From CAZHPA01 sp964533945 (lineage in GTDB: Bacteria; Bacillota; Clostridia; Lachnospirales; WRBF01), in the NCBI GenBank assembly GCA_964533945.1, contig CAZHPA010000001.1, positions 1 to 64,000 of the forward strand: a DNA stretch of 64,000 nt. The letters run 5' to 3'. The position numbers and the translations under genes are program-made. Shown one piece after another: positions 16,717-26,900 of this stretch. Positions within the stretch are counted from its first letter, which is position 1, and every line of letters starts with the position of its first letter. Below the pieces are notes generated by a model. It was not told where the DNA came from, did no database searches, and saw only the letters and a list, made by a program, of their open reading frames with translations.

Positions 16717-17079
16717 ATGGACAAAGTAATAACATTAAGATGCACAAAATGCAGAAGACATTATGAAAGCTTAGGCGGAAAGCAAAAAATTTGTCCACTT
16801 TGTAGAGAGGAAGAAGAAAAAGAATATAGAACTGTAAGAGAATATATTAGAAGCCATAATAAAGTTAGCATTTTTGAAGTTTCAAAAGCAACAGGTATAC
16901 AAGAGAAAAAGATTTTGCAATTTATTAGACAAGGACTTATAGAAGTGTCTCGTGAAAGCAAATTAATACCTTGCAAAAGTTGTGGAACTTTAATTGTTTC
17001 AGGTTTATATTGTGAAAATTGCCGAAGGCCATATGAAAACAGACTATTAGATGAAATTGTTGATAAGAAAAAAAACTAA
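16717..17079 (+). CDS. YvyF-like flagellar-operon protein with two zinc ribbons
   Basis: 120 residues. A CTKC...CPLC zinc ribbon lies at about residues 9-29. A helix-turn-helix-like middle part follows (SIFEVSKATGIQEKKILQFIRQG), and a second ribbon CKSC...CENC is near the C-terminus. This order matches the YvyF family (flagellar operon protein of Firmicutes), whose function is not settled. No other flagellar gene is adjacent. The ATG at 16717 follows GAAAGAGGTG. Its last ~100 bases are tandemly duplicated downstream. Confidence 0.75.
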   Translation: MDKVITLRCTKCRRHYESLGGKQKICPLCREEEEKEYRTVREYIRSHNKVSIFEVSKATGIQEKKILQFIRQGLIEVSRESKLIPCKSCGTLIVSGLYCENCRRPYENRLLDEIVDKKKN

Positions 17080-17184
17080 TGAAATCAGCGGAACTTTAAT
17101 TATTTCGGCATTATATTATGAAAGCTGTAGAAGACCATATAAAAGCAGAACACCAGATGAAGTTATTGATAAGGAGAAAAATCG
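16984..17184 (+). repeat. Tandem partial duplication of the YvyF-like gene end, up to the guaA start
   Basis: Unit 1 (16984-17089) and unit 2 (17090-17184) both begin GGAACTTTAATT and run through TTATATT.TGAAA, CCATAT.AAA and GATGAA.TTATTGATAA. The offset is 106 bases and the copies are clearly diverged. Unit 2 lacks a start, and its sequence corresponding to GATAAGAAAAAAAAC has become the GATAAGGAGAAAAATC that serves as guaA ribosome-binding site. Confidence 0.85.
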
Positions 17185-19038
17185 ATGGAATCAAAGGAAT
17201 TTTTAGCAATATTAGACTGTGGAGGACAATATACAAAAGTTATTGATAGAAAAATTAGGGAACTTGGAGTTAAAACTGAAATTTTCCCAATTAACGTTGA
17301 ACCAAAACAGCTTGACGGATGCGGTGGCGTTATTTTATCTGGAGGGCCGGAAAGCATATGGCATGAAAATGCTTTAAAACCCAATAAAAATCTTTTTGAA
17401 TTGCAAATTCCGTTTTTGGGTATTTGCTATGGTATGCACGTTATAAATATGACTTTTGGGGGCATTGTTTCCCCTAGCGTTAAAAAAGAATTTGGTGATT
17501 GGTCTATTGATATAGATAATAGTTGCCCTCTTTTTAATGGCCTTTCAAACAAAGAACATGTTTTAATGAGCCACGGCGACAGCATTATGAAAGTTGCAGA
17601 AGGCTTTGAAGTTTGCGGCACTTCTGAAGGTGTTGTTGCTGCAATGTATAATAAAAACCGTAATATATATGGGGTTCAATTTCACCCTGAAGTTGATTTA
17701 ACCGTTAACGGCGTTGCTATGTTTGAAAACTTTTTACGTAAAATATGCAAATTCAAAGAAGTATATTCATTAGAAGATAGAATAGAAGCTTCGATTAATG
17801 AAATAAAAGAAAAAGTCGGCGACAATGACGTAATGGTTTTAGTAAGCGGCGGCGTTGATTCTGCTGTTACAGCTGCTTTGCTTTTAAAAGCGCTTGACAA
17901 CGACAAAATATTCGCAATTCATATAGACCACGGATTTATGCGTAAAAATGAAAGTGATTTAATTTGTGAAAATTTAAAAAAGCTTGGGCTTAAAAACTTA
18001 AAAAGAATTAATGCAAAGGAACATTTTTTCAACGCAACTGCAACAATAGACGGAAAACAAACAGATAAATTAACAACGTTAACAGACCCAGAAGAAAAAC
18101 GAAACGCTATTGGAACTGCATTTATTTCGGTTTTACAAAACAATGTTTTGCTTGATTTAGATAAAACTTTTCTTGCACAAGGAACGCTTCGCCCTGATTT
18201 AATTGAAAGCGGAAATCCAATAGTTAGCGTGTATGCCCATAAAATTAAAACACACCACAACGATGTTGATATTATTAGGCGTGCAAGAGAAAAAGGGCTT
18301 ATTATTGAAACCAACAAAGATTGGCACAAAGACGAAGTTAGGCAAGTTGGAAGGCTTTTAGGGCTTGATGAAGAAGTTACAAAACGTCAGCCATTTCCTG
18401 GGCCGGGGCTTGCTGTAAGACTTTTATGTTCAGATGCAAGCGAAACTGTTTGTGATGAAGAAGTTTCGGCTTTTTCCGAAATTATGCTAAAAAACCAACA
18501 ACTATCAGGAACTGTTTTGCCAATTCGTTCTGTTGGCGTTAAAGGAGATTATAGAAGTTTTGGGCATCTTGCGCTTTTACATTGCGAGCGTGAAGCGTTT
18601 GATTGGGATAAAACATATTCGCTTTCCAAAACAATTACAAATAACATACAAACTATAAATCGTATTGCTTTTGTGTTAAACGACATTAAAGAAGATACAT
18701 TTAAAAATTTAAAGTGTGGCAGTATGTATATTGATGACGAAAACGTTTCGCTTTTGCGTGAAGTTGATTATGTTGTTACAGAAGCACTAAAAGACTACAA
18801 AATTAGCCAAACATTTTGTGTTTTGTTTCCTTTAGGTGTTAGCAAAAAATATTCCGTTGCGATAAGAACGTTTGTAACAAATGATTTTATGACAGGAAGA
18901 CCGGCTTTTATAGGAAAAGAAGTTGAAAAAGAAGTAATTTTTAAATTGGCAAATGATATTGTTAAAAAGTTTGATGAAATTGAGTTTGTTGTTTATGATG
19001 TAACAGGAAAACCACCGGCAACTTGCGAATGGGAATAA
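17185..19038 (+). CDS. guaA: GMP synthase, glutamine-hydrolysing, long form
   Basis: 617 residues. The N-terminal class I amidotransferase has the nucleophile in GICYGMH at about residue 82 and FHPEVD at about 167-172. The ATP-pyrophosphatase domain has SGGVDSAV at about 222-229, and the C-terminus carries RPAFIGKE and TGKPPATCEWE. It converts XMP to GMP. Standard bacterial GuaA is about 510-525 residues; the extra ~100 residues are in the C-terminal dimerisation region, as in the long (eukaryote-like) GMP synthases. The ATG follows AAGGAG that lies inside a duplicated copy of the preceding gene's end. Confidence 0.94.
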   Translation: MESKEFLAILDCGGQYTKVIDRKIRELGVKTEIFPINVEPKQLDGCGGVILSGGPESIWHENALKPNKNLFELQIPFLGICYGMHVINMTFGGIVSPSVKKEFGDWSIDIDNSCPLFNGLSNKEHVLMSHGDSIMKVAEGFEVCGTSEGVVAAMYNKNRNIYGVQFHPEVDLTVNGVAMFENFLRKICKFKEVYSLEDRIEASINEIKEKVGDNDVMVLVSGGVDSAVTAALLLKALDNDKIFAIHIDHGFMRKNESDLICENLKKLGLKNLKRINAKEHFFNATATIDGKQTDKLTTLTDPEEKRNAIGTAFISVLQNNVLLDLDKTFLAQGTLRPDLIESGNPIVSVYAHKIKTHHNDVDIIRRAREKGLIIETNKDWHKDEVRQVGRLLGLDEEVTKRQPFPGPGLAVRLLCSDASETVCDEEVSAFSEIMLKNQQLSGTVLPIRSVGVKGDYRSFGHLALLHCEREAFDWDKTYSLSKTITNNIQTINRIAFVLNDIKEDTFKNLKCGSMYIDDENVSLLREVDYVVTEALKDYKISQTFCVLFPLGVSKKYSVAIRTFVTNDFMTGRPAFIGKEVEKEVIFKLANDIVKKFDEIEFVVYDVTGKPPATCEWE

Positions 19039-19041
19039 TAA

Positions 19042-19087
19042 AAAGCCTTGTCTTGATTCAATTTATATTGAAATGGGGCAAGGCTTT
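19042..19087 (+). terminator. Terminator of guaA
   Basis: AAAGCCTTG / CAAGGCTTT stem with a long loop, just after the stop. The downstream T-run is short. Confidence 0.6.
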
Positions 19088-19142
19088 AAAACTTAAATAC
19101 ATTTTGAATGTAAAAGAGACTAATTTTGTATATAATGCTTTA

Positions 19143-19171
19143 TTGACAAATAAATACTATGAGCATATAAT
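19143..19171 (+). promoter_or_regulatory. Consensus sigma-A promoter of the marR-ABC operon
   Basis: TTGACA (19143-19148), 17-base spacer, TATAAT (19166-19171). Both hexamers are perfect. Confidence 0.85.
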
Positions 19172-19185
19172 GTTAGCAAGCTAAC
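19172..19185. promoter_or_regulatory. Inverted-repeat operator at the transcription start
   Basis: GTTAGC-AA-GCTAAC begins directly after the -10 and covers the expected start point. This fits an autoregulatory MarR-type operator for the gene that follows. Confidence 0.6.
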
Positions 19186-19213
19186 TTATTTAAATTATTA
19201 AGGTGGTGACAAA

Positions 19214-19642
19214 ATGAACAAAAGTATTGGGCTTGAAATGCGAAATATTGCTATTTTATTAAAAAGGAAAATTGCTAATATCCACGAATGCGAATGCGAT
19301 AAAACAACAAGCATTCACGGCTGGATAATTGGATATTTGTTTTTAAATAAGGATAAAGAAATATTTCAAAAAGACATTGAAGAAAAATTTTCAATGCGAA
19401 AATCAACAGCTTCAAAAATGCTTCAACTTATGGAAAAAAATGACCTTATATCAAGACAATCGGTCGGAAAAGATGCAAGACTTAAAAAGATTATTTTAAC
19501 CGAAAAGTCTGCAAAAATTTTTGAATCAATACAGGCGCACATAGAAAAGTTGGAAGATAAAATGAAGCAAAATATTTCGGAAGATGAATTAAAAATATTT
19601 TTTGCCGTAACCGAAAAAATAAAGCAAAATCTTAATGACTAA
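19214..19642 (+). CDS. MarR-family transcriptional regulator
   Basis: 142 residues with a winged helix-turn-helix: FQKDIEEKFSMRKSTASKMLQLMEKNDLI as recognition region (about residues 52-80) and a wing around RQSVGKDARLKKI. The ATG at 19214 follows AAGGTGGTG. It is the first gene before a two-subunit ABC exporter, behind a consensus promoter with an inverted-repeat operator. The usual arrangement is that such a protein represses its own operon and releases it when it binds a drug-like ligand; the ligand is unknown here. Confidence 0.9.
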   Translation: MNKSIGLEMRNIAILLKRKIANIHECECDKTTSIHGWIIGYLFLNKDKEIFQKDIEEKFSMRKSTASKMLQLMEKNDLISRQSVGKDARLKKIILTEKSAKIFESIQAHIEKLEDKMKQNISEDELKIFFAVTEKIKQNLND

Positions 19643-19773
19643 AAGATTGGTTTTAAGCTTTTTATTAGAAACTAAAGTTTTTTAATAATTAAAAATATAA
19701 ACCAAAACCTTAAATTAAAAACCAGCTTTAAAATGCTTTAACTTTTTAATAGGAATATATGGGAGGAAATAAT

Positions 19774-21540
19774 TTGCTAAAAATTTTTAAACATTTAAAA
19801 AAACAAGAGTGGGCATTTGTTCTGCTAAGTATTGTCTTTGTTGTTGCACAAGTTTGGCTTGACTTAAAATTGCCCGATTATATGTCTAAAATAACTTTGC
19901 TTGTTCAAACTAAAGGCAGCCAAATGAGTGAAATTTTAATTTATGGAGCATATATGTTGTTTTGCGCTTTAGGAAGCATGGCAAGCTCAATTGTTGTTGG
20001 GTTTTTTGCTGCAAAACTTGCCGCAACGCTATCTATGAGGCTAAGAGGAAAAGTATTTAATAAAGTGTTGTCTTTTTCTATGGAGGAAATTAACAATTTT
20101 TTAACTGCAAGCTTAATTACACGCTCTACTAACGACATAACGCAAATACAAATGTTTGTTTCAATGGGGCTGCAAGCAATCGTTAAAGCGCCAATTCTTG
20201 CAATTTGGGCCATTGTTAAAATTTCTGGCAAAAATTTAGAATGGACGTTATCAACCGGAGGGGCAGTTTTAGTTTTGCTGTTAATAATATCAATTGTAGT
20301 TGCATTTGCAGTTCCAAAATTTAAAGCTATTCAAATATTAACAGATAATCTTAACAAAGTTGCAAGAGAAAACTTAACAGGGCTTAGAGTTATACGTGCA
20401 TATAATGCCGAAAAATACCAAGAAAAAAAATTTGATGCAGCAAGCGCAAGCTTAATGCGAAACAACTTGTTTGCAAATAGAATTACGGCTATTATTTTTC
20501 CGGGTATAGGATTTATTATGTCAACTTTAACTCTTTCAATTTATTGGATTGGCGCATATTTAATTAACGCCGCTTCAATGCCGCAAAAGTTAACTTTATT
20601 TTCTGATATGGTTGTGTTTTCTTCATATTCAATGCAAGTTATTATGGCGTTTATGATGCTTTCCATGATTTTTTTAATACTTCCAAGAGCTTCTGTTTCG
20701 GCAAAACGGATAAACGAAGTAATTAATACGGAAGCAAAAATTATTGATGGAAAAATTAATTCAAATACCCAAAGCTTAAAAGGCGAGGTTGAATTTAAAA
20801 ACGTTAGCTTTAAATACCCAGATGCTAAAGACTATATACTTAAAAATATAAGCTTTAAAGCCCAAAAAGGCGAAACCGTTGCAATTATAGGCTCTACAGG
20901 AAGCGGAAAAAGCACGCTTATTAACCTTATTCCACGCTTTTATGATGCAACGGAAGGGGAAATTTTGGTAGACGGGATAAATGTAAAAGATTACACACAG
21001 CAAGCACTACATAACAAAATAGGTTATGTTTCCCAAAAAGCAATTATTTTTAGCGGAACTATAAACTCAAATGTTGCCTATGGCGACAACGGCGTGAAAC
21101 CCCCGACAAACGAAACAATTAAAAACGCCGTTAAAATTGCACAAGGAACCGAATTTGTTGAAAAGATGAGTGGCGAATACGAAGCTTCAATTGCACAAGG
21201 TGGAAATAACATTTCGGGTGGTCAAAAGCAACGCCTTTCAATTGCTAGGGCTATTTGCAGAAATCCTGAAATTTATATTTTTGATGATTCATTTTCTGCT
21301 CTTGATTATAAAACCGATAAGCTATTGCGTCATGCATTAAAAGATGAAATAAAAAGTGGAGCAACAAGCATTATTGTTGCACAGCGAATTGGAACTATAA
21401 AAGATGCCGATAAAATCATTGTTGTGGATAATGGCGAAATAGTAGGCATTGGAACTCATGGCGAACTTTTGAAAGCGTGCTCGATTTACAAAGAAATCGC
21501 ATACTCTCAATTGTCGAAGGAGGAACTTGAAAGTGAGTAG
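19774..21540 (+). CDS. ABC exporter half-transporter, subunit 1 (non-canonical Walker B)
   Basis: 588 residues, starting at TTG 19774, six bases after GGGAGG; the in-frame ATG at 19759 contains that ribosome site and is unlikely. An N-terminal exporter membrane domain (about six spans, residues 15-310) is followed by an ATP-binding cassette with Walker A GSTGSGKST, signature ISGGQKQRLS and Walker B IYIFDDSFSALD. The catalytic glutamate after Walker B is replaced by aspartate, as expected for the degenerate half of a heterodimeric exporter. It overlaps the next gene by 8 bases. Confidence 0.92.
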   Translation: MLKIFKHLKKQEWAFVLLSIVFVVAQVWLDLKLPDYMSKITLLVQTKGSQMSEILIYGAYMLFCALGSMASSIVVGFFAAKLAATLSMRLRGKVFNKVLSFSMEEINNFLTASLITRSTNDITQIQMFVSMGLQAIVKAPILAIWAIVKISGKNLEWTLSTGGAVLVLLLIISIVVAFAVPKFKAIQILTDNLNKVARENLTGLRVIRAYNAEKYQEKKFDAASASLMRNNLFANRITAIIFPGIGFIMSTLTLSIYWIGAYLINAASMPQKLTLFSDMVVFSSYSMQVIMAFMMLSMIFLILPRASVSAKRINEVINTEAKIIDGKINSNTQSLKGEVEFKNVSFKYPDAKDYILKNISFKAQKGETVAIIGSTGSGKSTLINLIPRFYDATEGEILVDGINVKDYTQQALHNKIGYVSQKAIIFSGTINSNVAYGDNGVKPPTNETIKNAVKIAQGTEFVEKMSGEYEASIAQGGNNISGGQKQRLSIARAICRNPEIYIFDDSFSALDYKTDKLLRHALKDEIKSGATSIIVAQRIGTIKDADKIIVVDNGEIVGIGTHGELLKACSIYKEIAYSQLSKEELESE

Positions 21541-23386
21541 AAACGAATATACAGTTGGCGATAATCAAAAAAGAAGTAGGCCAATGGAAGGTTTTGGCGG
21601 AGGGCATCAAGGAAGAATGGCAATTGCGGAAAAGCCTAAAAACTTTAAAAAAACAATTAGCGAATTGCTTGCATATTGTAATTCATACGTGCCTGCAATT
21701 GTTATAGCTTTGCTGCTTTCGGTTTTTGGAACGATTTTTAGCATTATTGGCCCAGATAAGCTAAAACAAATAACTAATTTAATTGCAGAAGGAATAATGA
21801 GCGAAATTAACATTAATGCTATTAGTTCAATCGGTATACTGCTTGCAACGCTATACGGACTTGGCTTAGTTTTTAACTATATGCAAGCATTTATTATGGC
21901 AACAATAACACAAAAAATTTCTAAAAAATTGCGCTCTGATATTTCATGCAAAATTAATCGTATTCCGCTTAGTTATTTTGATAAAACAAGTTACGGCGAT
22001 GTTTTAAGCCGTGTTACAAATGATGTTGATATGATTGCCGATAGCATGAATCAAAGTATTGGAACTTTAGTTTCATCAATTGTAATGTTTTTTGGTTCTC
22101 TTATAATGATGTTTTACACAAATGCAATTATGACTGTATGTGCAATTTTATCAACATTAATTGGCTTTTCGCTTATGATATTTATTATTAAAAATTCGCA
22201 AAAATATTTTTTCCAACAGCAGCAGCAATTAGGGAAAATAAACGGACATATAGAAGAAATATATGCCGGTCATAATGTGGTTAAAGCTTATAACGGTGAA
22301 AAAGAGGCTAAAAATGCATTCGAGCAAATGAACAAAAACTTATTTGATTCTGCATGGAAATCTCAATTTATGTCTGGACTTATGATGCCGTTAATGTTTT
22401 TTATAGGAAATTTTAGCTATGTTGTTGTTTGTATTGTTGGTGCGGCTTTAGCTGTAAACGGCATAATTTCAATTGGTGTAATTGTTGCATTTATGGTTTA
22501 TATTAGATTATTTACTCAACCTTTATCGCAACTTGCTCAAGTTGCAACAAGGCTTCAATCTGTAGCTGCTGCAAGCGAAAGAGTTTTTGAATTTTTGGAA
22601 GAAGTTGAACTTGAAGATGAAAGTCAAAAAACAAATTCTATTAAAGTGGCAAAAGGAAATGTTGAATTTAAAAATGTTCGTTTTGGATATAGCAAAGAAA
22701 AAGTTATTATAAGCAACTTTTCAGCTAAAGCTAAAGCAGGGCAAAAGATTGCAATAGTGGGTCCGACAGGAGCAGGAAAAACAACACTTGTAAATTTGCT
22801 TATGCGGTTTTATGAAGTTGATGGCGGGGAAATTTTAATTGATAATGTGCCTATAAGTTCAATAACCCGTGAAAATGTCCATGATTTGTTTTGCATGGTT
22901 TTGCAAGATACATGGCTATTTGAAGGAACGATTAAAGAAAATATTGCATATAGCAAGCAAGGTGTTACTGAAGAGCAAATAATAAAAGCTTGTAAAGCTG
23001 TAGGTATTCACAATTTTATAAAAACATTGCCTAAAGGTTACAATACAATTTTAAACGACAAAGCAAGCCTATCTGCTGGGCAAAAGCAATTAATTACAAT
23101 TGCCAGGGCAATGATTGAAAATGCGCCGCTTTTAATTCTTGATGAAGCCACAAGTTCTGTTGATACACGTACAGAACTGCTTATACAAGAAGCTATGGAT
23201 AAGTTAATGGTTGGCAAAACTTCTTTTGTTATAGCGCATAGGCTTTCAACTATAAAAAATGCCGATTTAATCGTTGTAATGAAAGATGGGGATATAATTG
23301 AAAGCGGAAACCATGAGCAATTACTGTCGGCAAATGGTTTCTATGCCGAACTTTACAATAGTCAGTTTGAGAAAATAAGTGCATAA
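21533..23386 (+). CDS. ABC exporter half-transporter, subunit 2
   Basis: 617 residues, starting at GTG 21533, nine bases after AAGGAGG and inside the end of subunit 1, so the two are translationally coupled. A cytosolic N-terminal stretch (about 45 residues, with GFGGGHQG) precedes six membrane spans. The cassette has Walker A GPTGAGKTT, signature LSAGQKQ and a canonical LLILDEATSSVD with the catalytic glutamate. With subunit 1 it makes a BmrC/BmrD-like heterodimer for drug or lipid export. A MarR gene upstream is the likely regulator. Confidence 0.93.
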   Translation: MSRNEYTVGDNQKRSRPMEGFGGGHQGRMAIAEKPKNFKKTISELLAYCNSYVPAIVIALLLSVFGTIFSIIGPDKLKQITNLIAEGIMSEININAISSIGILLATLYGLGLVFNYMQAFIMATITQKISKKLRSDISCKINRIPLSYFDKTSYGDVLSRVTNDVDMIADSMNQSIGTLVSSIVMFFGSLIMMFYTNAIMTVCAILSTLIGFSLMIFIIKNSQKYFFQQQQQLGKINGHIEEIYAGHNVVKAYNGEKEAKNAFEQMNKNLFDSAWKSQFMSGLMMPLMFFIGNFSYVVVCIVGAALAVNGIISIGVIVAFMVYIRLFTQPLSQLAQVATRLQSVAAASERVFEFLEEVELEDESQKTNSIKVAKGNVEFKNVRFGYSKEKVIISNFSAKAKAGQKIAIVGPTGAGKTTLVNLLMRFYEVDGGEILIDNVPISSITRENVHDLFCMVLQDTWLFEGTIKENIAYSKQGVTEEQIIKACKAVGIHNFIKTLPKGYNTILNDKASLSAGQKQLITIARAMIENAPLLILDEATSSVDTRTELLIQEAMDKLMVGKTSFVIAHRLSTIKNADLIVVMKDGDIIESGNHEQLLSANGFYAELYNSQFEKISA

Positions 23387-23390
23387 CCTA

Positions 23391-23430
23391 AAAACCACCC
23401 GCTTATAAATCTAAGAACGGGTGGTTTATT
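23391..23430. terminator. Bidirectional terminator between the ABC operon and flavin reductase
   Basis: AAACCACCCG / CGGGTGGTTT stem lying between convergent genes, with A and T runs on the two sides. Confidence 0.85.
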
Positions 23431-23431
23431 T

Positions 23432-23932
23432 TTACGCTGTTAATATCGTTAAAACTTCAGCTATATATAAAATATGGTAATCGCTTTCAGGGTACCATTT
23501 AGCACTAAGCTCTTTGTCTATAAAGCAATCTTTTTCATATTGTTGTGCATATAGCTTTTTGCATATTATTGTTAACTTTGCTTCTTTGAAATAAGGAGTT
23601 TCATTTTCGTATGCAGCCGTTAAGTTTGCTTTTTCGATTTTATTTTCATCTCTTCCGGAAGTTGTGCCTAAATAGGTAAGCTGTTTTTTATAGCTTTCAT
23701 CGAAAAATGTAAGCGAAAATGTTTCGGAACTATCAACAAATTCCTTGGTATATCTTTGTGGACGAATAACTATAAAAGCAACGTTTTTACCCCACATAAC
23801 ACCAAGTCCGCCCCATGAAGCAGTCATTGTGTTAATTTTTCCGTCTGCATTTTGTGCCGTAATAAGCATCCAATCTTTACCGATTAATTCAAAAGCGCTT
23901 TGATTTAATTGTTCCGGTGTAATTTTAGCCAC
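23432..23932 (-). CDS. Flavin reductase-like FMN-binding protein
   Basis: 166 residues of the flavin reductase-like domain family. The N-terminal half has NTMTASWGGLGVMWGKN, where FMN-binding proteins of this family bind the cofactor, followed by IRPQRYTKEF and FSLTFF. Probably an NAD(P)H:flavin oxidoreductase or FMN-dependent enzyme; the substrate cannot be fixed. The ATG at 23932 follows AAAAGGAATG. It lies 17 bases downstream of the beta-galactosidase gene and may be cotranscribed with it, although no functional link is evident. Confidence 0.88.
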   Translation of the reverse strand: MAKITPEQLNQSAFELIGKDWMLITAQNADGKINTMTASWGGLGVMWGKNVAFIVIRPQRYTKEFVDSSETFSLTFFDESYKKQLTYLGTTSGRDENKIEKANLTAAYENETPYFKEAKLTIICKKLYAQQYEKDCFIDKELSAKWYPESDYHILYIAEVLTILTA

Positions 23933-23949
23933 ATAATCATTCCTTTTTA

Positions 23950-26900
23950 TTATTTTTTAATATCTTTTAAAACAATATGGTTCAAAATTTCTTGGGCTTG
24001 CTCTATAGTCATATTGCCGTCGTAATAATTATCGCCTTCCGTTATTTTACCTGTAATAATTTTAAGCGCAGTTATAACGTCGTGCAAGTCAACTTTTTGG
24101 TCGCCGTTAATGTCATGTTCCATAGCTTTAATAAGTTTAGCATCTGCCCAATCCGCATGGTCGTTAGCATCTCTTGCGCCCATATCAACATAAAGCTTTA
24201 ACACTTTAACATCTTTAATTCCAAGGTCTACAAATTTTGCGTTATCTGTAGAACGCATTTCGCCGCTGTCATAAATAGTTTTTCCATCTGCAATAACTTT
24301 AAACGTAAGCAATGGGTTTGCGGAATGTGCTTGCGACCTATCAACCCCAACATATGATTGGAACTTTGTAAACCCTAAGCCTTCTATGTTGTAAGTAATT
24401 TCAGATGTTGCATGAGTTCCAATACCTTTGGAAAACGCTTTTTCCGCCCCGCCAACTAAAAGTTTAAGTGGGTTGCCGTCAAGATTTGTATCTTTTTGAA
24501 TTGAACCCCAACCAGAATATGATGAAGGGTCATATTCTAAATCGCTCAAATAAACTTCATTGCCGTAAACAACAGGAACTTTTAAGCTAATTTTGCTTTT
24601 GTTCATCATTTCATCAACGCCTAAATTATTAATTGGAGAAAACATAAATGAATATTTGTATGCTTTATTTGGTCTAATTGTAACATATTCATCAGGTCTT
24701 GCTCCCCACGAATCTCGACCGCCAACACCCATAGTTAAATGATTAACTTTAAAATATATGTCATCGCTTGGTGTTAATTCGTATGGGTGCTTTGAATTAG
24801 TAATATTGTTTTGTTCGAAGTGCGAAGCGTTAATTTCAAAGTTAGTATCGCTGCTAACCATAAAGCCCAAGCCGTTATCGTTAGTTAATGCCGCAAAACG
24901 TATATCACTTCTGTTTCCGTGTTCTTGAGGCTCAACATAATGAACAAACTGCTCTGAAACAGTTGTTTTATAAACTCCAACATCAGAAGCGTCTTGTCGG
25001 TCACGGTAATTTTCTTCTGGCCCTCTGCCATAATACGTTAAGTTTTTAAATTGTCCGTCAACTTTCATTAATGTACCAACAACAGGAATTTCGGCGGTTA
25101 TATTTGTGCCGGGATTAAGTGTTTGGTCATATACTATGTCGCCGCTTCCGTAAACTGTTACAGTTGAAGCATATGCTGATGTTGAAGGAGAAGTTGGCAA
25201 TGTTGCTTTAATTTCAAATTTAACACCTTTATTTTGACTGCCGTCATTAACAGGCGAAATATTAACGCTATTTACAGTTCGGTTTTTAGCGGCATTTCTC
25301 CATGTTGCAGTTCTTCCTATGAAACCGTTTTCCCTGTCATTGTCAACGGGTGGTCTGTAATAGTTGGGGGCTGCACCGTCAACCATAAGTTCTGTTCCAT
25401 TATATACATATGAACTTATAACGCCTGTTTGCTTGTCGAATGTAGCTGTAAAATTTTGCCCCGTAATAACTACAGCGTTATCACTTTCAGTATATGAAAT
25501 ATTAGGCATATTTGCAATATCTAGTTGTCGTCTATCAGTTTTAACGTTAAGTTTAAATTGCTCTTTTGCAAGTACAAAACTTTCCCAATTATTATCAAGC
25601 CATTTTGGCTGTGTTTTATGTAAAGCACTTATATTAAGGAAATATTCTGCTCCTTCTTTTGGTGTTTCGGGCAGTGAAAAAGGAATTACAATTGTTTGTT
25701 TTGTTAGCGGTTGTATTGATAAATTTTCAATAATTCCTGAATCAATAACTTTGTGGTCTTCTAACAATTCCCATTTAAATTTATATTTGTCTGTATTGTT
25801 AAATAAAAATTCATTCGAAATTTCAATTTCACCATTAGCTACATCAATATCATAAAAGCTAATTTCTTGATGAACTTGCTTAACTTGCGCAAGTGTTGGG
25901 TGCGGCGTTCGGTCTGAAGAAACAATGCCGTTTGCCAAAAAGTTTCCGTCATTAACTGCCTTATCAATCCAGTCGCCGCCATATGCATAATATTTGCCTT
26001 CGGCAACAACAGGACCTTTAGATTCTAAAGGAACTCCGGGTTGTATTTCATCAAAGTTAAGCCAAAGTTGAACACTATCATCATTAGGAGTTTCTCCGCT
26101 AAGTTCTTCTGGTGTTAATGCTCTATTGTAAACTTTAACATCATCAATTAATCCGCCAAACGTTCTAGCTGAAATTTGCGAGCATTTGCCTATTGAGAAA
26201 TTATAAGATGTTTGTTTAACAGAACCGCTAATAGACGTTGAATTTCCAACTTGTTTTCCGTTTAAATATAGTTTTATTTCGCTTCCTGTGAAAACGCCTG
26301 CAATATTATGCCATTTACCGTTCCATTCGTTGGGGTTTACGTCATACATAACACTTTGCCATCCTACTCCGGGGGTTGTGCTATATACTGTAAATTCAAG
26401 CTTATTTCCGTTTGTTTTAAGAACATACTGTTCGTCGCCTTTGCCGATTATAGTTCTGTGTCCTCCCAATGCTGTTGGCTTAACTACAGCTTCAAGCGTA
26501 AAAGGTGTGTTTCCGTAGAAGTTTAATGCAGAAGCACCTTCAATTTCTAACCCTCCGCTTAATGCGCTATCTTCTGCTGAAGCGTTTGGTTTGCCTGTGC
26601 TTTCTGCTAATCCTGTTGCCCCTACATCATATTTATTTTTGCTTAAATCTTTAACTTTGCTATCTGTCATTCTTTCCGGAATATCCCAAATTGGTGTTTG
26701 GTCTGCCCAATCCCAAATAAAACCACCTTGCGCTTGAAGGTTTGTTCTAAATGTTTCCCAGTATTTAGCAAAATAGCCTAAACTGTTACCCATAGCATGG
26801 GCATATTCAGACATAATATATGGCTTTGTATTATTTGCGTTGTTTATATAGTTAATAACATCTTGGTAATTTGGATATTGAACGCTGAAAATATCAGTCC

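Noticed and set aside
17080..17184. Purine riboswitch in front of guaA
   Set aside because: The leader is a duplicated copy of the preceding gene's end and shows no riboswitch core.
24901..26526. Plus-strand frames inside the beta-galactosidase
   Set aside because: Antisense shadows of a long, clearly coding minus-strand gene.
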